Shown here: piece by piece, positions 53,601 through 62,669 of the stretch | How the letters are laid out: each line of letters opens with the position of its first letter | How positions within the stretch are numbered: the stretch's first letter is position 1 | Origin: Gordonia sp. 'Campus' | Lineage (GTDB): Bacteria; Actinomycetota; Actinomycetes; Mycobacteriales; Mycobacteriaceae | Assembly: GCF_022206305.1 (NCBI RefSeq) | Contig: NZ_JAKOIW010000001.1 | Coordinates: 248,001 to 312,000, forward strand | Length of the DNA: 64,000 bases | Reading direction: 5' to 3' | Notes under the pieces: generated by a model | Told to the model about the DNA's origin: nothing | The model's database searches: none | Seen by the model: the letters and a program-made list of their open reading frames with translations, nothing else | Position numbers and translations under genes: made by a program

Positions 53601-54689
53601 TCAGACCGGTGCGTCGGCCACCGCGCGGGAGCGCTCGATCTCGTCAGGGAGGATGTCGGCGGCCGCCTCGACCTCTGGCGCGGGTGCACCCGGCCCGAAG
53701 TCGGCGAAGGCCGTGATGTGCTCCTCGAGCGGCAGCGGGCTGGGCGTGCCGTAGGTGAAGTAGGTCTCCCACGGCAGCTTCGCGCCGCCGATGGCAAGGC
53801 CGGTGTCGATGTCGGACATCTGCCAGGTCTTCGTCTCGGCCGACGGATCGAGATGCAGGTACCCGGACTCGCCGAACAACTCGATGCGGTTGCCACCCGG
53901 TTCGAACACGTAGAGGAACTGTCCCTGGGTGATCCCGTGCCGGTCCGGTCCGGCTTCGATGCGTATGTCGTACTCGCGGAACATCTCCACGGCGTCGATG
54001 TTGTGCTGGCCCGTGCCGTAGTAGAAGGCGACGTGATGGAGCTTGCCGCGTCCGCCGGTCATGTCACGCATGCACGCGACCTCGTGTCCGAGGATGTTCG
54101 AGCTCATCCAGGCGCCGATCTCGACATCACCGTCGACGACGCGCTCGGTGGTTCGGAACCCGAGGTGGCGTTCGAACTCGGTCTTGACGGCGGTGACGTC
54201 CGAGGCCATCAGGTTGAGGTGGTCGATGCGCTTGACCGGGATCCCCTGCAACGGTTTCTTCGACGGCCGGGTGAGGATCTTGCTCTGCAGTTCCGGTGGC
54301 GCGACGTACTTTTCGGCCTCCCAGACCAGTGCGAAGTCATGACCGTCTGCGGTCTTGTACGCCAAGGTCTTTCCGTAACCGAATTCGTCCTCGTGCCAGG
54401 AGGTCTCGATGTTCGCACCCTGCAGCGAGGCGGCGCGACGTTCGAGCGCCTCCGGGGAGCTGGTCCGCAGACCGGCATGACCCATGCCCGGTTCGCGAGA
54501 CTCGGTGATCTTCAGACTCCAGGGATAGGGGTCCTCGTACGCCCGCAGGTAGACGGACTGGCCTTCGCTCCGGGTCACGTACATGCCCAGGAATCGGGTG
54601 AAGAAGTCGAGGGTTTCCTGCGGCTTGGGGCTCAACAGTTCAGCTCGCGCCAGGTGCGCGACATCGAAGCGTGCGGCGTTCTCGGTCAT
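53601..54689 (-). CDS. Catechol 2,3-dioxygenase (extradiol, VOC family)
   Basis: 362 residues; two VOC modules. Iron ligands: His in IDHLNLMAS, His in LHHVAFY and Glu in GGNRIELFGESG. It opens catechol or a substituted catechol next to the hydroxyls to a 2-hydroxymuconic semialdehyde. The C-terminal 90-residue extension is longer than XylE and resembles actinobacterial extradiol enzymes. AGGAG precedes the start. Divergent from the lower meta-pathway operon at 54937. Which catechol it prefers cannot be read from the sequence. Confidence 0.88.
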   Translation of the reverse strand: MTENAARFDVAHLARAELLSPKPQETLDFFTRFLGMYVTRSEGQSVYLRAYEDPYPWSLKITESREPGMGHAGLRTSSPEALERRAASLQGANIETSWHEDEFGYGKTLAYKTADGHDFALVWEAEKYVAPPELQSKILTRPSKKPLQGIPVKRIDHLNLMASDVTAVKTEFERHLGFRTTERVVDGDVEIGAWMSSNILGHEVACMRDMTGGRGKLHHVAFYYGTGQHNIDAVEMFREYDIRIEAGPDRHGITQGQFLYVFEPGGNRIELFGESGYLHLDPSAETKTWQMSDIDTGLAIGGAKLPWETYFTYGTPSPLPLEEHITAFADFGPGAPAPEVEAAADILPDEIERSRAVADAPV

Positions 54690-54936
54690 CGGTTCTCCTG
54701 TGGATCGTGCGACACCGGATCTCGGTGGCTACTGGCTGATGGGCCTCAGCATGGCGACGAGATGTGACTGCCGTCACCGACGTTCGGGATATCCGAACAA
54801 CGGCACTGCCGATTGACTCCGCATTCGGACTGCCCGGTCCCGGCCCCGCAGACCGCCCCTGCTCCATAGCGTTCGGAGTCGAGCACGCCGCCGGCATCGG
54901 AGACCGAGCGTGCGCGACGAGCTAAGGAGACATGCG
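54690..54936. promoter_or_regulatory. Divergent promoter region of the meta-cleavage genes
   Basis: 247 bases between the dioxygenase and acetaldehyde dehydrogenase genes. It contains GTTCGG-GATAT-CCGAAC (54782-54798), a perfect palindrome whose GTTCG half-site is like those of IclR-family regulators (PcaR/PcaU type). The IclR gene at 63505 is the probable binder. Confidence 0.55.
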
Positions 54937-55830
54937 ATGAGCCGGTTGACCGCCGCCATTGTGGGATCGGGCAACATCGGGACGGACCTGATGTACAAAC
55001 TGCTGCGGTCCGAGTACGTCGAACCGGTCCACATGGTCGGGATCGACTTCGCCAGTGAGGGTTTGAGCCGGGCGCGCGAGGAAGGACTCGAGGCGTCGGC
55101 CGAGGGCGTGGACCGGTTGCTGCAGCAGTCGTCGCCTCCCGATCTCGTCTTCGAGGCCACGTCGGCCAAGGTGCACGCCGCGGTCGCTCCGCGCTACGCC
55201 GACGCGGGGATCACCGCGATCGATCTGACGCCCGCATCGGTCGGCCCTTACGTCGTCCCGGCGGTCAACCTCCGCGAACACGTGAACGCGCCCAACGTGA
55301 ACATGGTGAGCTGCGCCGGGCAGGCCACGATCCCGATCCTCTATGCGATCAACCAGGCCGCCGACGCCACCTACGGTGAGATCGTCGCGGCCATCGCGTC
55401 GGCGAGCGCGGGCCCGGGCACCCGGCAGAATCTCAGTGAATTCAGCGAGAAGACGGGGCGCGCACTGGCACAGGTCGCGGGAGCGGACCGTGCCAAGGCG
55501 ATCTCGGTGATCAACCCGGCCGAACCGCCGATGAACATGCGCGACACGGTATATGCGAAAGTGCGCAACCCGGATCCCGCGGCCATCGAACGCGCCGTGG
55601 TCGACATCGTCACCGAGGTCCAGCGCTACGTCCCCGGTTACACCCTCAAACTCGTCGACGTCGACGGTGATCTCGTGACCGTGATGCTCGAGGTCGTCGG
55701 AGCGGGCGACTTCTTGCCCACCTACGCAGGCAATCTCGACATCATCACCGCCGCCGCCGTCCAGGTCGCCGAGGTGATGGCGCAGGAGAAGGCCGTGACA
55801 ACGACACTCCAGACAGGAGCACTGCGATGA
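54937..55830 (+). CDS. Acetaldehyde dehydrogenase (acylating)
   Basis: 297 residues, DmpF/MhpF/BphJ family. N-terminal NAD loop [11 protein letters not shown], then catalytic Cys in [11 protein letters not shown] (about residue 128). It converts acetaldehyde to acetyl-CoA and works in a channelled complex with the next gene's aldolase. AAGGAG six bases before the ATG at 54937 sets the start; nine extra residues upstream are not needed. It overlaps the aldolase gene by ATGA. Confidence 0.94.
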   Translation: MSRLTAAIVGSGNIGTDLMYKLLRSEYVEPVHMVGIDFASEGLSRAREEGLEASAEGVDRLLQQSSPPDLVFEATSAKVHAAVAPRYADAGITAIDLTPASVGPYVVPAVNLREHVNAPNVNMVSCAGQATIPILYAINQAADATYGEIVAAIASASAGPGTRQNLSEFSEKTGRALAQVAGADRAKAISVINPAEPPMNMRDTVYAKVRNPDPAAIERAVVDIVTEVQRYVPGYTLKLVDVDGDLVTVMLEVVGAGDFLPTYAGNLDIITAAAVQVAEVMAQEKAVTTTLQTGALR

Positions 55831-56882
55831 CCAGTCAGTCCCCGGCCCACGGGCCCCGTTCGGTCACCCTCGTCGACACGACGCTGCGTGACGGCATGTC
55901 GAGCGTCTCGCACCGGTTCACCACGCGCGACGTCGCCGACATCGCTTCCGGCCTCGACCGGGCAGGCGTCCCGACGATCGAGGTGGCACATGGCATCGGC
56001 CTCGGCGCGTCGTCGGTCCAGTACGGCTTCGCCGCGGCCACCGACCCCGAATACGTGCGCGCCGCCGTCGACGCGGTGGACAACGCCGACATCGCGGTCC
56101 TCTACGTGCCGGGTATCGCGACCCTGAACGAGCTGCAGGCGGCGGTGGACGCCGGCATCTCGACGGTCCGCGTCGCCGTCCACTGCACCGAGGCAGACTG
56201 CGGCCAGCAACCCGTCGAGTGGGCCAAGGAGAACGGGCTTGAGGTCATGACATTCCTCATGATGAGCCACAAACTCGAACCCGACGCACTCGCCGAGCAG
56301 GCAGCGAAGCTCGACTCCTACGGCGCCGACGTCGTGTACGTCGTCGACTCCGCAGGTGCGCTCGTCCCGCAGCAGGCCGGCGAGCGGGTCGCGGCACTGC
56401 GCGAGGCGATCTCCGCGGACATCGGCTTCCACGCACACAACAACCTCGGTGTCGGGATCGCCAACGCGCTCACCGCGGCGGAGAACGGCGCCACCTACAT
56501 CGACGGCTCGCTGCGTGGACTGGGCGCGAGTGCAGGCAACGCCCAGACCGAGGTCCTCGCCGCAGCATTCGAACGCGCGGGATGGGACACCGGCGTCGAG
56601 CTGTACCCGCTGATCGACACCGCCGAGAACGTCGTGGCCCCGCTGATGACCGAGCCGCAGATCGTCGACGAGACCGCGCTCCTGCTCGGTTACGCGGGTG
56701 TGTATTCCACGTTCTTCCACCCCACCAAGCGCGCCGCGAAGAAGTTCGGCGTCCCCGCCCGGGACATCCTGCTCGAACTCGGCCGGCGCGGCGTGATCGG
56801 CGGCCAGGAAGACATGATCATCGATGTGGCCTCCGAACTGGCGGGCCGCACCTACGAGACGCCGGTCGCGGCGGAGGTGTGA
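55827..56882 (+). CDS. 4-hydroxy-2-oxovalerate aldolase
   Basis: 351 residues, DmpG/MhpE/BphI family. TIM-barrel with [15 protein letters not shown] (metal Asp and catalytic residues), [16 protein letters not shown], and the metal ligands HAHNN. The C-terminal part is the DmpG communication domain. It cleaves 4-hydroxy-2-oxovalerate to pyruvate and acetaldehyde, passing the latter to the dehydrogenase. Tight ATGA overlap with its partner. Confidence 0.95.
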   Translation: MTSQSPAHGPRSVTLVDTTLRDGMSSVSHRFTTRDVADIASGLDRAGVPTIEVAHGIGLGASSVQYGFAAATDPEYVRAAVDAVDNADIAVLYVPGIATLNELQAAVDAGISTVRVAVHCTEADCGQQPVEWAKENGLEVMTFLMMSHKLEPDALAEQAAKLDSYGADVVYVVDSAGALVPQQAGERVAALREAISADIGFHAHNNLGVGIANALTAAENGATYIDGSLRGLGASAGNAQTEVLAAAFERAGWDTGVELYPLIDTAENVVAPLMTEPQIVDETALLLGYAGVYSTFFHPTKRAAKKFGVPARDILLELGRRGVIGGQEDMIIDVASELAGRTYETPVAAEV

Positions 56883-56886
56883 CGCA

Positions 56887-58365
56887 ATGACCCTTTCCGG
56901 TACCGATCAGAACACCGCCGAGATTCGACACCTCATCGGGGACGAGTGGCGCACGGCCTCGGACGGCGCGACGTTCGAGTCACGCGACCCGCACGACGGC
57001 GCGTTGCTCGCCCGGGTGGCGCGCGGTACCGCCGACGACGGCGTCGCGGCGATCGATTCTGCCCGCGCCGCTTTCGACGACGGGCCGTGGCCGCAGATGT
57101 CGCCCAAGGAACGCGCGGCGATCCTGCATGCGGTCGCCGACGCCGTCGACGAGCACCGGGAGGAGCTGGCACAGCTCGAAACACGTGACGGCGGCAAGAC
57201 GATCACTCAGTCGTTGCACGCCGAGATCCCGCGGGTGGCCCACAATCTGCGCTTCTTCGCCGACTACGTCTCGATGGCCGCGAACGAGGCCTACCCGGAC
57301 GGCGACCTGCTGTCCTACGTCCTCTATCCGCCCGCCGGGGTCGTGTCGGCGATCAGTCCGTGGAACGCGCCGCTGATGCTGGCGACATGGAAGATCGCGC
57401 CTGCTCTGGCCTTCGGCAACACCGTGGTCCTCAAACCGGCACCACAGACACCGTTGACCGCCAACCGCTTCGCGCAGATCGCACTCGAGGCGGGCCTGCC
57501 GCCCGGTGTGCTCAACGTCGTGCACGGTTTCGGGGGTGAGGCCGTCGCCGGACCGCTGACCTCCGATCCACGCGTCGACCGCATCACCTTCACCGGATCG
57601 AGCGCCACCGGTGTGAAGATCTTGCAGGCGGCCGCGGCGAACCACACGCCGGTCTCGGCCGAGATGGGTGGCAAATCAGCCAACATCGTGTTCGCCGACG
57701 CCGATCTCGACGTCGCCGTACCCATGTCGCTCCGGGCCATCTTCGGCGGCAACGGACAGGTCTGCCTGTCGGGTTCGCGTCTGCTGGTGCAGAACTCGAT
57801 CCGGGAGGAGTTCGTGGATCGCTTCGCCGAGGAAGCTCGGAAACTCGTGGTCGGAGATCCCAAGGACTCCGCGACGTTCATGGGCCCGCTCATCGAGCAG
57901 CGACACCTCGACAAGGTGCACAGCTACGTCGAACTCGCGCAGGACGAAGGCGGCAAGATCATCACCGGTGGTGAGCGTCTCACGGATCCGGACCGGGCAG
58001 GCGGCTTCTACTATCCGCCGACCGTCATCACTGGTCTGACCAACGACTCCCGCACGGCACGAGAGGAGATCTTCGGTCCGATCGAGACGGTTCTGGGTTT
58101 CGACACCGAGGAGGAAGCCCTGCGCATCACCAACGATTCCCCTTACGGCTTGGCGGGCATCCTGTTCACGCAGAATCTCGACCGGGCGCATCGGATGGCC
58201 GCACGCTGGAAGGCCGGCACGGTCTGGATCAACACGTTCTTCGAGCGCGATCTCCGGCTGCCCTTCGGCGGTGAGGGCATCAGCGGCCTGGGCCGCGAGG
58301 GTGGCCAGTACTCCCGCGAGTTCTTCACCGAACCCCGCGCGGTGACCCTGCGCATCCGGAAGTAG
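56887..58365 (+). CDS. 2-hydroxymuconic semialdehyde dehydrogenase
   Basis: 492 residues, aldehyde dehydrogenase superfamily. Catalytic Cys in NGQVCLSGSRLLVQ (about 297), Glu in AEMGGKSANIVF, NAD motif FTGSSATGVKIL, and ISPWNAPLML. In the DmpC/XylG branch it oxidises 2-hydroxymuconic semialdehyde to 4-oxalocrotonate (enol form). Position between an aldolase and an SDR in a meta-cleavage operon supports this over other aldehydes. It starts five bases after the aldolase stop. Confidence 0.87.
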   Translation: MTLSGTDQNTAEIRHLIGDEWRTASDGATFESRDPHDGALLARVARGTADDGVAAIDSARAAFDDGPWPQMSPKERAAILHAVADAVDEHREELAQLETRDGGKTITQSLHAEIPRVAHNLRFFADYVSMAANEAYPDGDLLSYVLYPPAGVVSAISPWNAPLMLATWKIAPALAFGNTVVLKPAPQTPLTANRFAQIALEAGLPPGVLNVVHGFGGEAVAGPLTSDPRVDRITFTGSSATGVKILQAAAANHTPVSAEMGGKSANIVFADADLDVAVPMSLRAIFGGNGQVCLSGSRLLVQNSIREEFVDRFAEEARKLVVGDPKDSATFMGPLIEQRHLDKVHSYVELAQDEGGKIITGGERLTDPDRAGGFYYPPTVITGLTNDSRTAREEIFGPIETVLGFDTEEEALRITNDSPYGLAGILFTQNLDRAHRMAARWKAGTVWINTFFERDLRLPFGGEGISGLGREGGQYSREFFTEPRAVTLRIRK

Positions 58366-58370
58366 GGCCC

Positions 58371-59123
58371 GTGTCCACAGCCGAGACATGCGTGGTCGTC
58401 GGCGCGACCGGCGCGATGGGAACCGTGTTCACGCGACGCCTGGTGGCGCGCGGGATGAGGGTTCTCGCGGTGGGGCGCCGTGCCGAGGAACTCGAACAGC
58501 TGGCGGCGACAGACGAACTGATCGTCCCGTGCGCCGCCGACATCGCCGAGGACTGGTCCGTGGACGCGATCCGCGCCTGCCTCGACGGGCCCGTACGACT
58601 CGCGGTGTTCGCGGCCGGTCTCCCGGTCCGCGGCTCCGCCGACGCGATCGAACCGTCGCTGCTGGCCACCGCCGCCAACATCAAGGTGGCCGGAACCGTC
58701 CGGCTGCTGCGAGCGGTCCGCGACCACCTCGCCGACGGTTCGCGGTTCGTCGCGATCGCGGGTTCACTCGGACTCGAGCCGGGCCCCCTCGACGCGGGCC
58801 CGGGTACGGCCAACGCCGCACTGTTCAATCTGATGCGACAGATCGGTGCGTTGTACGGACCCCGAGGAGTCACCGTGCACACCATTGCGCCCGGGCCGAT
58901 CGACACCCCTCGGCTCCGCGCCTTCGTCGACACCGAATCGCGCGAGACCGGTGCTGCGGCGCAGGAGATCTGGGACAGGTACACGGCCAAGACCTCGCTG
59001 GGCCGCCTGCCGACGCTGGACGAGATCGCCTGGCTCGTCGAGATATTGCTCGAGCCCCAGGCCGCCGTGCTGCACGGCAGCGTCCTCAACGCCGACGGCG
59101 GAACCCGCCACGGTATCCAATAG
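58371..59123 (+). CDS. SDR-family protein lacking the YxxxK catalytic pair
   Basis: 250 residues. The NAD(P) loop GATGAMG and the later Ser in FVAIAGSLG are kept, as is IAPGPIDTPR. But the segment that should read Y-x-x-x-K reads GPGTANAAL, so Tyr and Lys are replaced. It may be a non-catalytic SDR or use another acid. GTG start six bases after the dehydrogenase stop; clearly in the operon. Its role in ring-cleavage is unclear. Confidence 0.75.
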   Translation: MSTAETCVVVGATGAMGTVFTRRLVARGMRVLAVGRRAEELEQLAATDELIVPCAADIAEDWSVDAIRACLDGPVRLAVFAAGLPVRGSADAIEPSLLATAANIKVAGTVRLLRAVRDHLADGSRFVAIAGSLGLEPGPLDAGPGTANAALFNLMRQIGALYGPRGVTVHTIAPGPIDTPRLRAFVDTESRETGAAAQEIWDRYTAKTSLGRLPTLDEIAWLVEILLEPQAAVLHGSVLNADGGTRHGIQ

Positions 59124-59165
59124 CCGGGTCCGGAACGGACGCGGGCACTTTCGAACGGAGCCGAC

Positions 59166-59591
59166 GTGCCGGTTGCACACTTCCACATCCCCATCGGCAG
59201 CGCGTCCACCGAGCAGCGCGCCGCGCTGTTGACCGCCGCGAGTGCGGCCTACTCCCGCATTCTCGACTCACCGACCGAGCGGGTACGCACCTTCGTCGTG
59301 CAGTACGACCCGACCGACCTCGCCGTCGGCGGGCAGCTCGTCGCCGACGGCGGCGCGATCGCACCGTACTTCACCGCGATCGTGCTCGCCGGCCGGCCTG
59401 CCCGCCAGCGTTCGGAGCTGCTCGCGGCCTTCACCGACCTGCTCGTCGAGCACCTCGGGGTCGACCGGTCCGCAGTCCGTGGCCGAATCGTGGAGGTGTC
59501 GCCGGAGAACTGGGGCATCGGTGGCGTACCCGCGAGTGACGTTCGGACAAGCGAGATCTCGTTGCGCGCTGCCCACCCTACTGCTCCCTGA
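59166..59591 (+). CDS. Tautomerase-superfamily protein, 141 residues
   Basis: After removal of Met the N-terminal residue is Pro (MPVAHFHIPIG), the catalytic base of the tautomerase superfamily. Two beta-alpha-beta halves are visible. The C-terminal RGRIVEVSPENWGIGGVPASD resembles 4-oxalocrotonate tautomerase tails. The length is close to CaaD-like or fused 4-OT proteins. It could ketonise 2-hydroxymuconate or a related enol. GTG start. Last gene of the rightward operon, before the HNH repeat unit. Confidence 0.8.
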   Translation: MPVAHFHIPIGSASTEQRAALLTAASAAYSRILDSPTERVRTFVVQYDPTDLAVGGQLVADGGAIAPYFTAIVLAGRPARQRSELLAAFTDLLVEHLGVDRSAVRGRIVEVSPENWGIGGVPASDVRTSEISLRAAHPTAP

Positions 59592-59678
59592 ACCGACAGA
59601 GCCGCGAAACTGCTGGTCCTCGAGGTGCACGTGGCGAGCCCCTGCTCCCCAGTCCGAAAAAACCACACACCCACTGGA

Positions 59679-59717
59679 CCCTGAGGTGCGAGGAGCGCAA
59701 GCGACGATCCTCGAAGG
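59679..59717 (-). repeat. Dispersed CTCGCACCTCAGG repeat, copy
   Basis: Read on the minus strand it is CCTTCGAGGATCGTCGCTTG followed by CGCTCCTCGCACCTCAGGG. It is in the gap between the tautomerase and the second HNH unit. Same family as 4.0, 22.8, 28.0 and 61.5 kb. Confidence 0.8.
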
Positions 59718-59756
59718 ACCGTCAACCGCGCCTGCCGAGATCTGGAGCGAATCTTC

Positions 59757-61266
59757 GTGCTATCTACCGTCTTTCGCCACATGATCTCGGTGGTCATGGC
59801 GCGTGTCACACTGTGGAGTTGTCAAAGGTCGAGTGGCGTCGGGTCGGCGCCGGAGGGTCTGGGGTTTGTCTTGGGGGCGACTAAACGAGGGCGTCGTCAA
59901 GTCGCATGGTGCGCCGGTTGTAGGCCGGTCGGGGTAGGCGACGGGGGTCGATGTCGACCGGCGGGGTCAACCACGGGTGCCGGTCGGGACCCATCACCAC
60001 TTGCCACCCGTGGTGATGCACCTGGGTATGACAGCGCTGGCACAGCAGGCACCCGTTGTCCAGATCGGTCGGCCCGCCATCGGCCCAGTGCACGAGGTGG
60101 TGGACTTGGGTATGCGCCGCGGGGGCACCACATTTCACACAGCACTGGTCGCGAACGATGATGGCTTGCCGCAGATGATGTGGGAACAATCGTTTCGTGG
60201 TGCCCATCTGCAACGGCACCCCTTCGGCGTCGAGGACGATCTCAGCGACCCCGCCGTCACACGACAGTCGCCGGGCTGTCGACTCCGTCACCGCCCCCAC
60301 CCACGGCAACCGCGCCGGATCAGCGCCATCAGCGGGGATCGTCACCAACACCTGGGTGCGGGGTGCGCCGGCGGCGGTCATCGCCGCACCGATCGCCGCT
60401 TGATCGAGCAGTAGCTCCAGCCCTTCGGCGCGACGCTCCCCGACACTGCGCCGATCCTCGGCCCCGTCGGGTTCGGGACGCGGGCACGAGCGTTCGTCGA
60501 TCATCGACAAGAATTTCTCGCCGATCACCGCGGTCACATCTGCGGTGATCGCGACCCTGCCTTCCTCGGTCACCCGGGCGTGCACAGAGTTCAACGACGC
60601 GTCATCACCCGCCGCGACCGCGTCCGGGTCAGTGGCTGCGACCCGGACTGCCATACTCCGGGCGTGGTCGTTGATCTCAGCGGGTGTGGCGCCGGAGAAC
60701 ACCTGGGTGAGCAGTTTGGTCTCGAACACCTGGCGGTCGTCGTCGGAAAGCCCAGCGGGTGAACGTTTGTCGATGGAGGCGATACCGCGGACCACCGCAT
60801 CCACGCACTCGGCAGACAGATACCCGTCAGCGGCACAATCAGCGAGTTTCGGCAACGACGCCAGCCCGCCGGCGATCCGCACACCACGGCAGGCGACCGC
60901 CGGGGGCATTCCCATCTCGATCAGCCACGACCGGGTGGTCGACCCTGCGCGCGCAGCCGCACCGTAGGCGTCGAGAAGCGCTATGTGGACGGCGATCTGA
61001 TGGTCGAGCACGTTGCGCACGACCCGCAGTTCGTCGAGACGCTCGAACACGGCGCGACCGCTCCCGTCGTCGGGTGGTGATGGCAGGGAGACGAGGGTGT
61101 CGCGTAGTTCGGTGATTGAAGCCATGACACCAAGGTACTCGCAATTACGTTCGACGACGACCTTTCTCCACAGCCGACCATCATCGAAAAACACTGCCTT
61201 ACAATATATGTCACCCACGCCCCAGCGGTGAACCGTGGTGGACTGTGGTGGACAGAAACCCCACCA
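59757..61266 (-). repeat. REP13E12-like repeat unit, copy 2
   Basis: Homologous to 947-2452 in direct orientation: GTGCTAT at 59757, the GTGGAGTTGTCAAAGGTCG tail at 59814-59832, the intact HNH gene, CCAAGGTACTCGCAA upstream of its start, and ACAGAAACCCCACC at 61253-61266. It separates the two halves of the meta-cleavage gene set. Confidence 0.75.
59881..61125 (-). CDS. DUF222 / HNH endonuclease-domain protein (13E12 repeat family), copy 2
   Basis: 414 residues, same length as the copy at 1066-2310 and alignable without gaps; the last 140 residues are nearly identical. DUF222 region at about 20-300 and HNH motif with CVKC, HHLVHW and CQRC from 329. The ATG at 61125 (MASITELRD) matches that of copy 1. 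The frame is intact and selection seems to preserve the protein. Function of the family unknown; a nuclease role in repeat mobility is an inference. Confidence 0.9.
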   Translation of the reverse strand: MASITELRDTLVSLPSPPDDGSGRAVFERLDELRVVRNVLDHQIAVHIALLDAYGAAARAGSTTRSWLIEMGMPPAVACRGVRIAGGLASLPKLADCAADGYLSAECVDAVVRGIASIDKRSPAGLSDDDRQVFETKLLTQVFSGATPAEINDHARSMAVRVAATDPDAVAAGDDASLNSVHARVTEEGRVAITADVTAVIGEKFLSMIDERSCPRPEPDGAEDRRSVGERRAEGLELLLDQAAIGAAMTAAGAPRTQVLVTIPADGADPARLPWVGAVTESTARRLSCDGGVAEIVLDAEGVPLQMGTTKRLFPHHLRQAIIVRDQCCVKCGAPAAHTQVHHLVHWADGGPTDLDNGCLLCQRCHTQVHHHGWQVVMGPDRHPWLTPPVDIDPRRLPRPAYNRRTMRLDDALV

Positions 61267-61631
61267 GTCACACGGGAGCATCGGCCTGCTTGGAGACGGG
61301 TCACTACCGGAGGTAGGAGGCACTTCGTCCGCCAGTCCAGAGAGTCACTACAACGCATCCGGCTCCGACCGATGAACTCGAACTCGACCGATGAACTTCG
61401 ATCGAAGTCCATCGGTCCAGGTGAGGTTCATCAGTCGGTGGAGGGGTTCGGCAGACCCTTCGAGGCTCGTCGGTTGCGCTCCCCGCACCCTCAGGGAGCG
61501 GGAGACACCCGTCGCTTGCGCTCCTCGCACCTCAGGAAGCACTTCAGGTCGCTTCTTCCAGATCCAGGAGCAGAGAGAATCGCTTCTCTCGGGGCAGGCG
61601 GCGGAGAGAGCGCGAGAAGACCTCCCGCACC
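61267..61631. other. Gene-free, repeat-rich gap
   Basis: 365 bases with no believable gene. It holds the direct repeat GACCGATGAACT (61366 and 61386, the second followed by TCG), a complementary GTTCATC word near 61425, and two copies of the CTCGCACCTCAGG-type repeat (61456-61496 and 61511-61536). It lies between the second HNH unit and the second half of the meta-cleavage genes. Confidence 0.6.
61456..61536. repeat. Two copies of the dispersed CTCGCACCTCAGG repeat
   Basis: CCCTTCGAGGCTCGTCGG plus the GCACCCTCAGGG end (61456-61496) and TCGCTTGCGCTCCTCGCACC plus TCAGG (61511-61536). Same family as the other intergenic copies; one is inverted at 59679. Confidence 0.75.
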
Positions 61632-61838
61632 TCACGATTCCGAGATCGTCGCCTGACGCTCGGCGACGGTGACGTCGCCCGCCGACCAGTGGGTGGGCGG
61701 GACCTCGCGGACACAGACGCGGATGTTCGCGACCGGGGCGCCGATCGCACGATGGGCGGCCGCCGTCAGCTCGCGCATGAGTGCGCGCACCTCGTCGGGC
61801 GAACGCCCCTGGGCGATGGTCACGTCGATGAACGGCAT
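61632..61838 (-). CDS. 4-oxalocrotonate tautomerase
   Basis: 68 residues, size of classic 4-OT. Pro1 (MPFIDVTI) is the catalytic base and IAQGRSPDEVRALMREL contains the active-site Arg. It ketonises 2-hydroxymuconate to 2-oxo-3-hexenedioate. Gene order with a decarboxylase and hydratase on the same strand is that of dmpI-dmpH-dmpE. It is one base from the decarboxylase stop, so coupled. A longer tautomerase gene in the same pathway is at 59166. Confidence 0.9.
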   Translation of the reverse strand: MPFIDVTIAQGRSPDEVRALMRELTAAAHRAIGAPVANIRVCVREVPPTHWSAGDVTVAERQATISES

Positions 61839-61839
61839 C

Positions 61840-62637
61840 TCACCCTCCCGCGACCGTGATCGAACCGAGCGTGGTGAAGTGAGCCGCGACCCGGCTACCC
61901 GGCTCCACCGGCACAGCGTCCGTCATACCCCCGGTGAGGACGACCCACCCCGCCTCCAGGGTGATGCCCCGCGCACCGAAGGTGTTGGCCGCGAATGCCA
62001 ATGCCTCCGCGGGATGTCCGAGCACTGCTGATCCCGTCGCGGTGGCGACGATGTCACCGTCGACCTCGAGCAGGCACGCCTCGAGTCCGAAGTCCACGTC
62101 CGCGACATCGCGGATGACCGGACCGGTCACGTAGACGCCGGAGGAGTTGTTGTCGGCCACCGCATCCGCGAGGGTGAACTTGAATCCCGAGTAGCGACTG
62201 TCGATGATCTCGATCGCGGCCATCGCATGATCGACCGCGGCGAGTGCCATGGCCGCGGTGACACCGGGACCGGCCAGGGAACGCCCGAGCACGAAGGCGA
62301 TCTCCGGTTCGGCGCGCGGATGGATCAGGCGCTCACGTGGGACCGGCAAGCCGGCGGGCAGCACCATGGCATCGGTCAGCCACGCGACCGAGGGCTCGTC
62401 GACGCCCATCTGCTTCTGCTTGGCCCGCGAGGTCAGGCCCAGCTTGATCCCGGTCACGGTCTCCCCGCGCGAGCGGCGGTCGGCGAGCGCGATGTCCTGG
62501 GCGGCGTAGGCGACGTCGAGGCTCAGCCCCGGCCACTCGTGCTGGATGGAGGTTCGCGCCGTCCGCGAGCGCTCCGCGGCGAGCAACGAGCCGGCCACCC
62601 GAACCGCACTCCAGTCGTCGATTCCGTTGTCTGTCAC
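61840..62637 (-). CDS. 4-oxalocrotonate decarboxylase (FAH-fold)
   Basis: 265 residues, FAH-like hydratase/decarboxylase family. Metal-ligand motifs PRAEPEIAFVL, EIIDSRY and DNNSSGVYV are in place; GIKLGLTSRAKQKQMGVDEP is shared with the hydratase. Size and the tautomerase neighbour favour the DmpH role: 2-oxo-3-hexenedioate to 2-oxopent-4-enoate plus CO2, done in complex with the next gene's product. GTG at 62637 has AGGAG eight bases before; the ATG frame upstream is not needed. Confidence 0.88.
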   Translation of the reverse strand: MTDNGIDDWSAVRVAGSLLAAERSRTARTSIQHEWPGLSLDVAYAAQDIALADRRSRGETVTGIKLGLTSRAKQKQMGVDEPSVAWLTDAMVLPAGLPVPRERLIHPRAEPEIAFVLGRSLAGPGVTAAMALAAVDHAMAAIEIIDSRYSGFKFTLADAVADNNSSGVYVTGPVIRDVADVDFGLEACLLEVDGDIVATATGSAVLGHPAEALAFAANTFGARGITLEAGWVVLTGGMTDAVPVEPGSRVAAHFTTLGSITVAGG

Positions 62638-62669
62638 TTCTTCTCCTGATGATTCGAGAACACGAGCAC

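Noticed and set aside
52950-54767. 605-residue open frame on the plus strand across msrB and the dioxygenase
   Set aside because: Antisense shadow of two well-supported genes.
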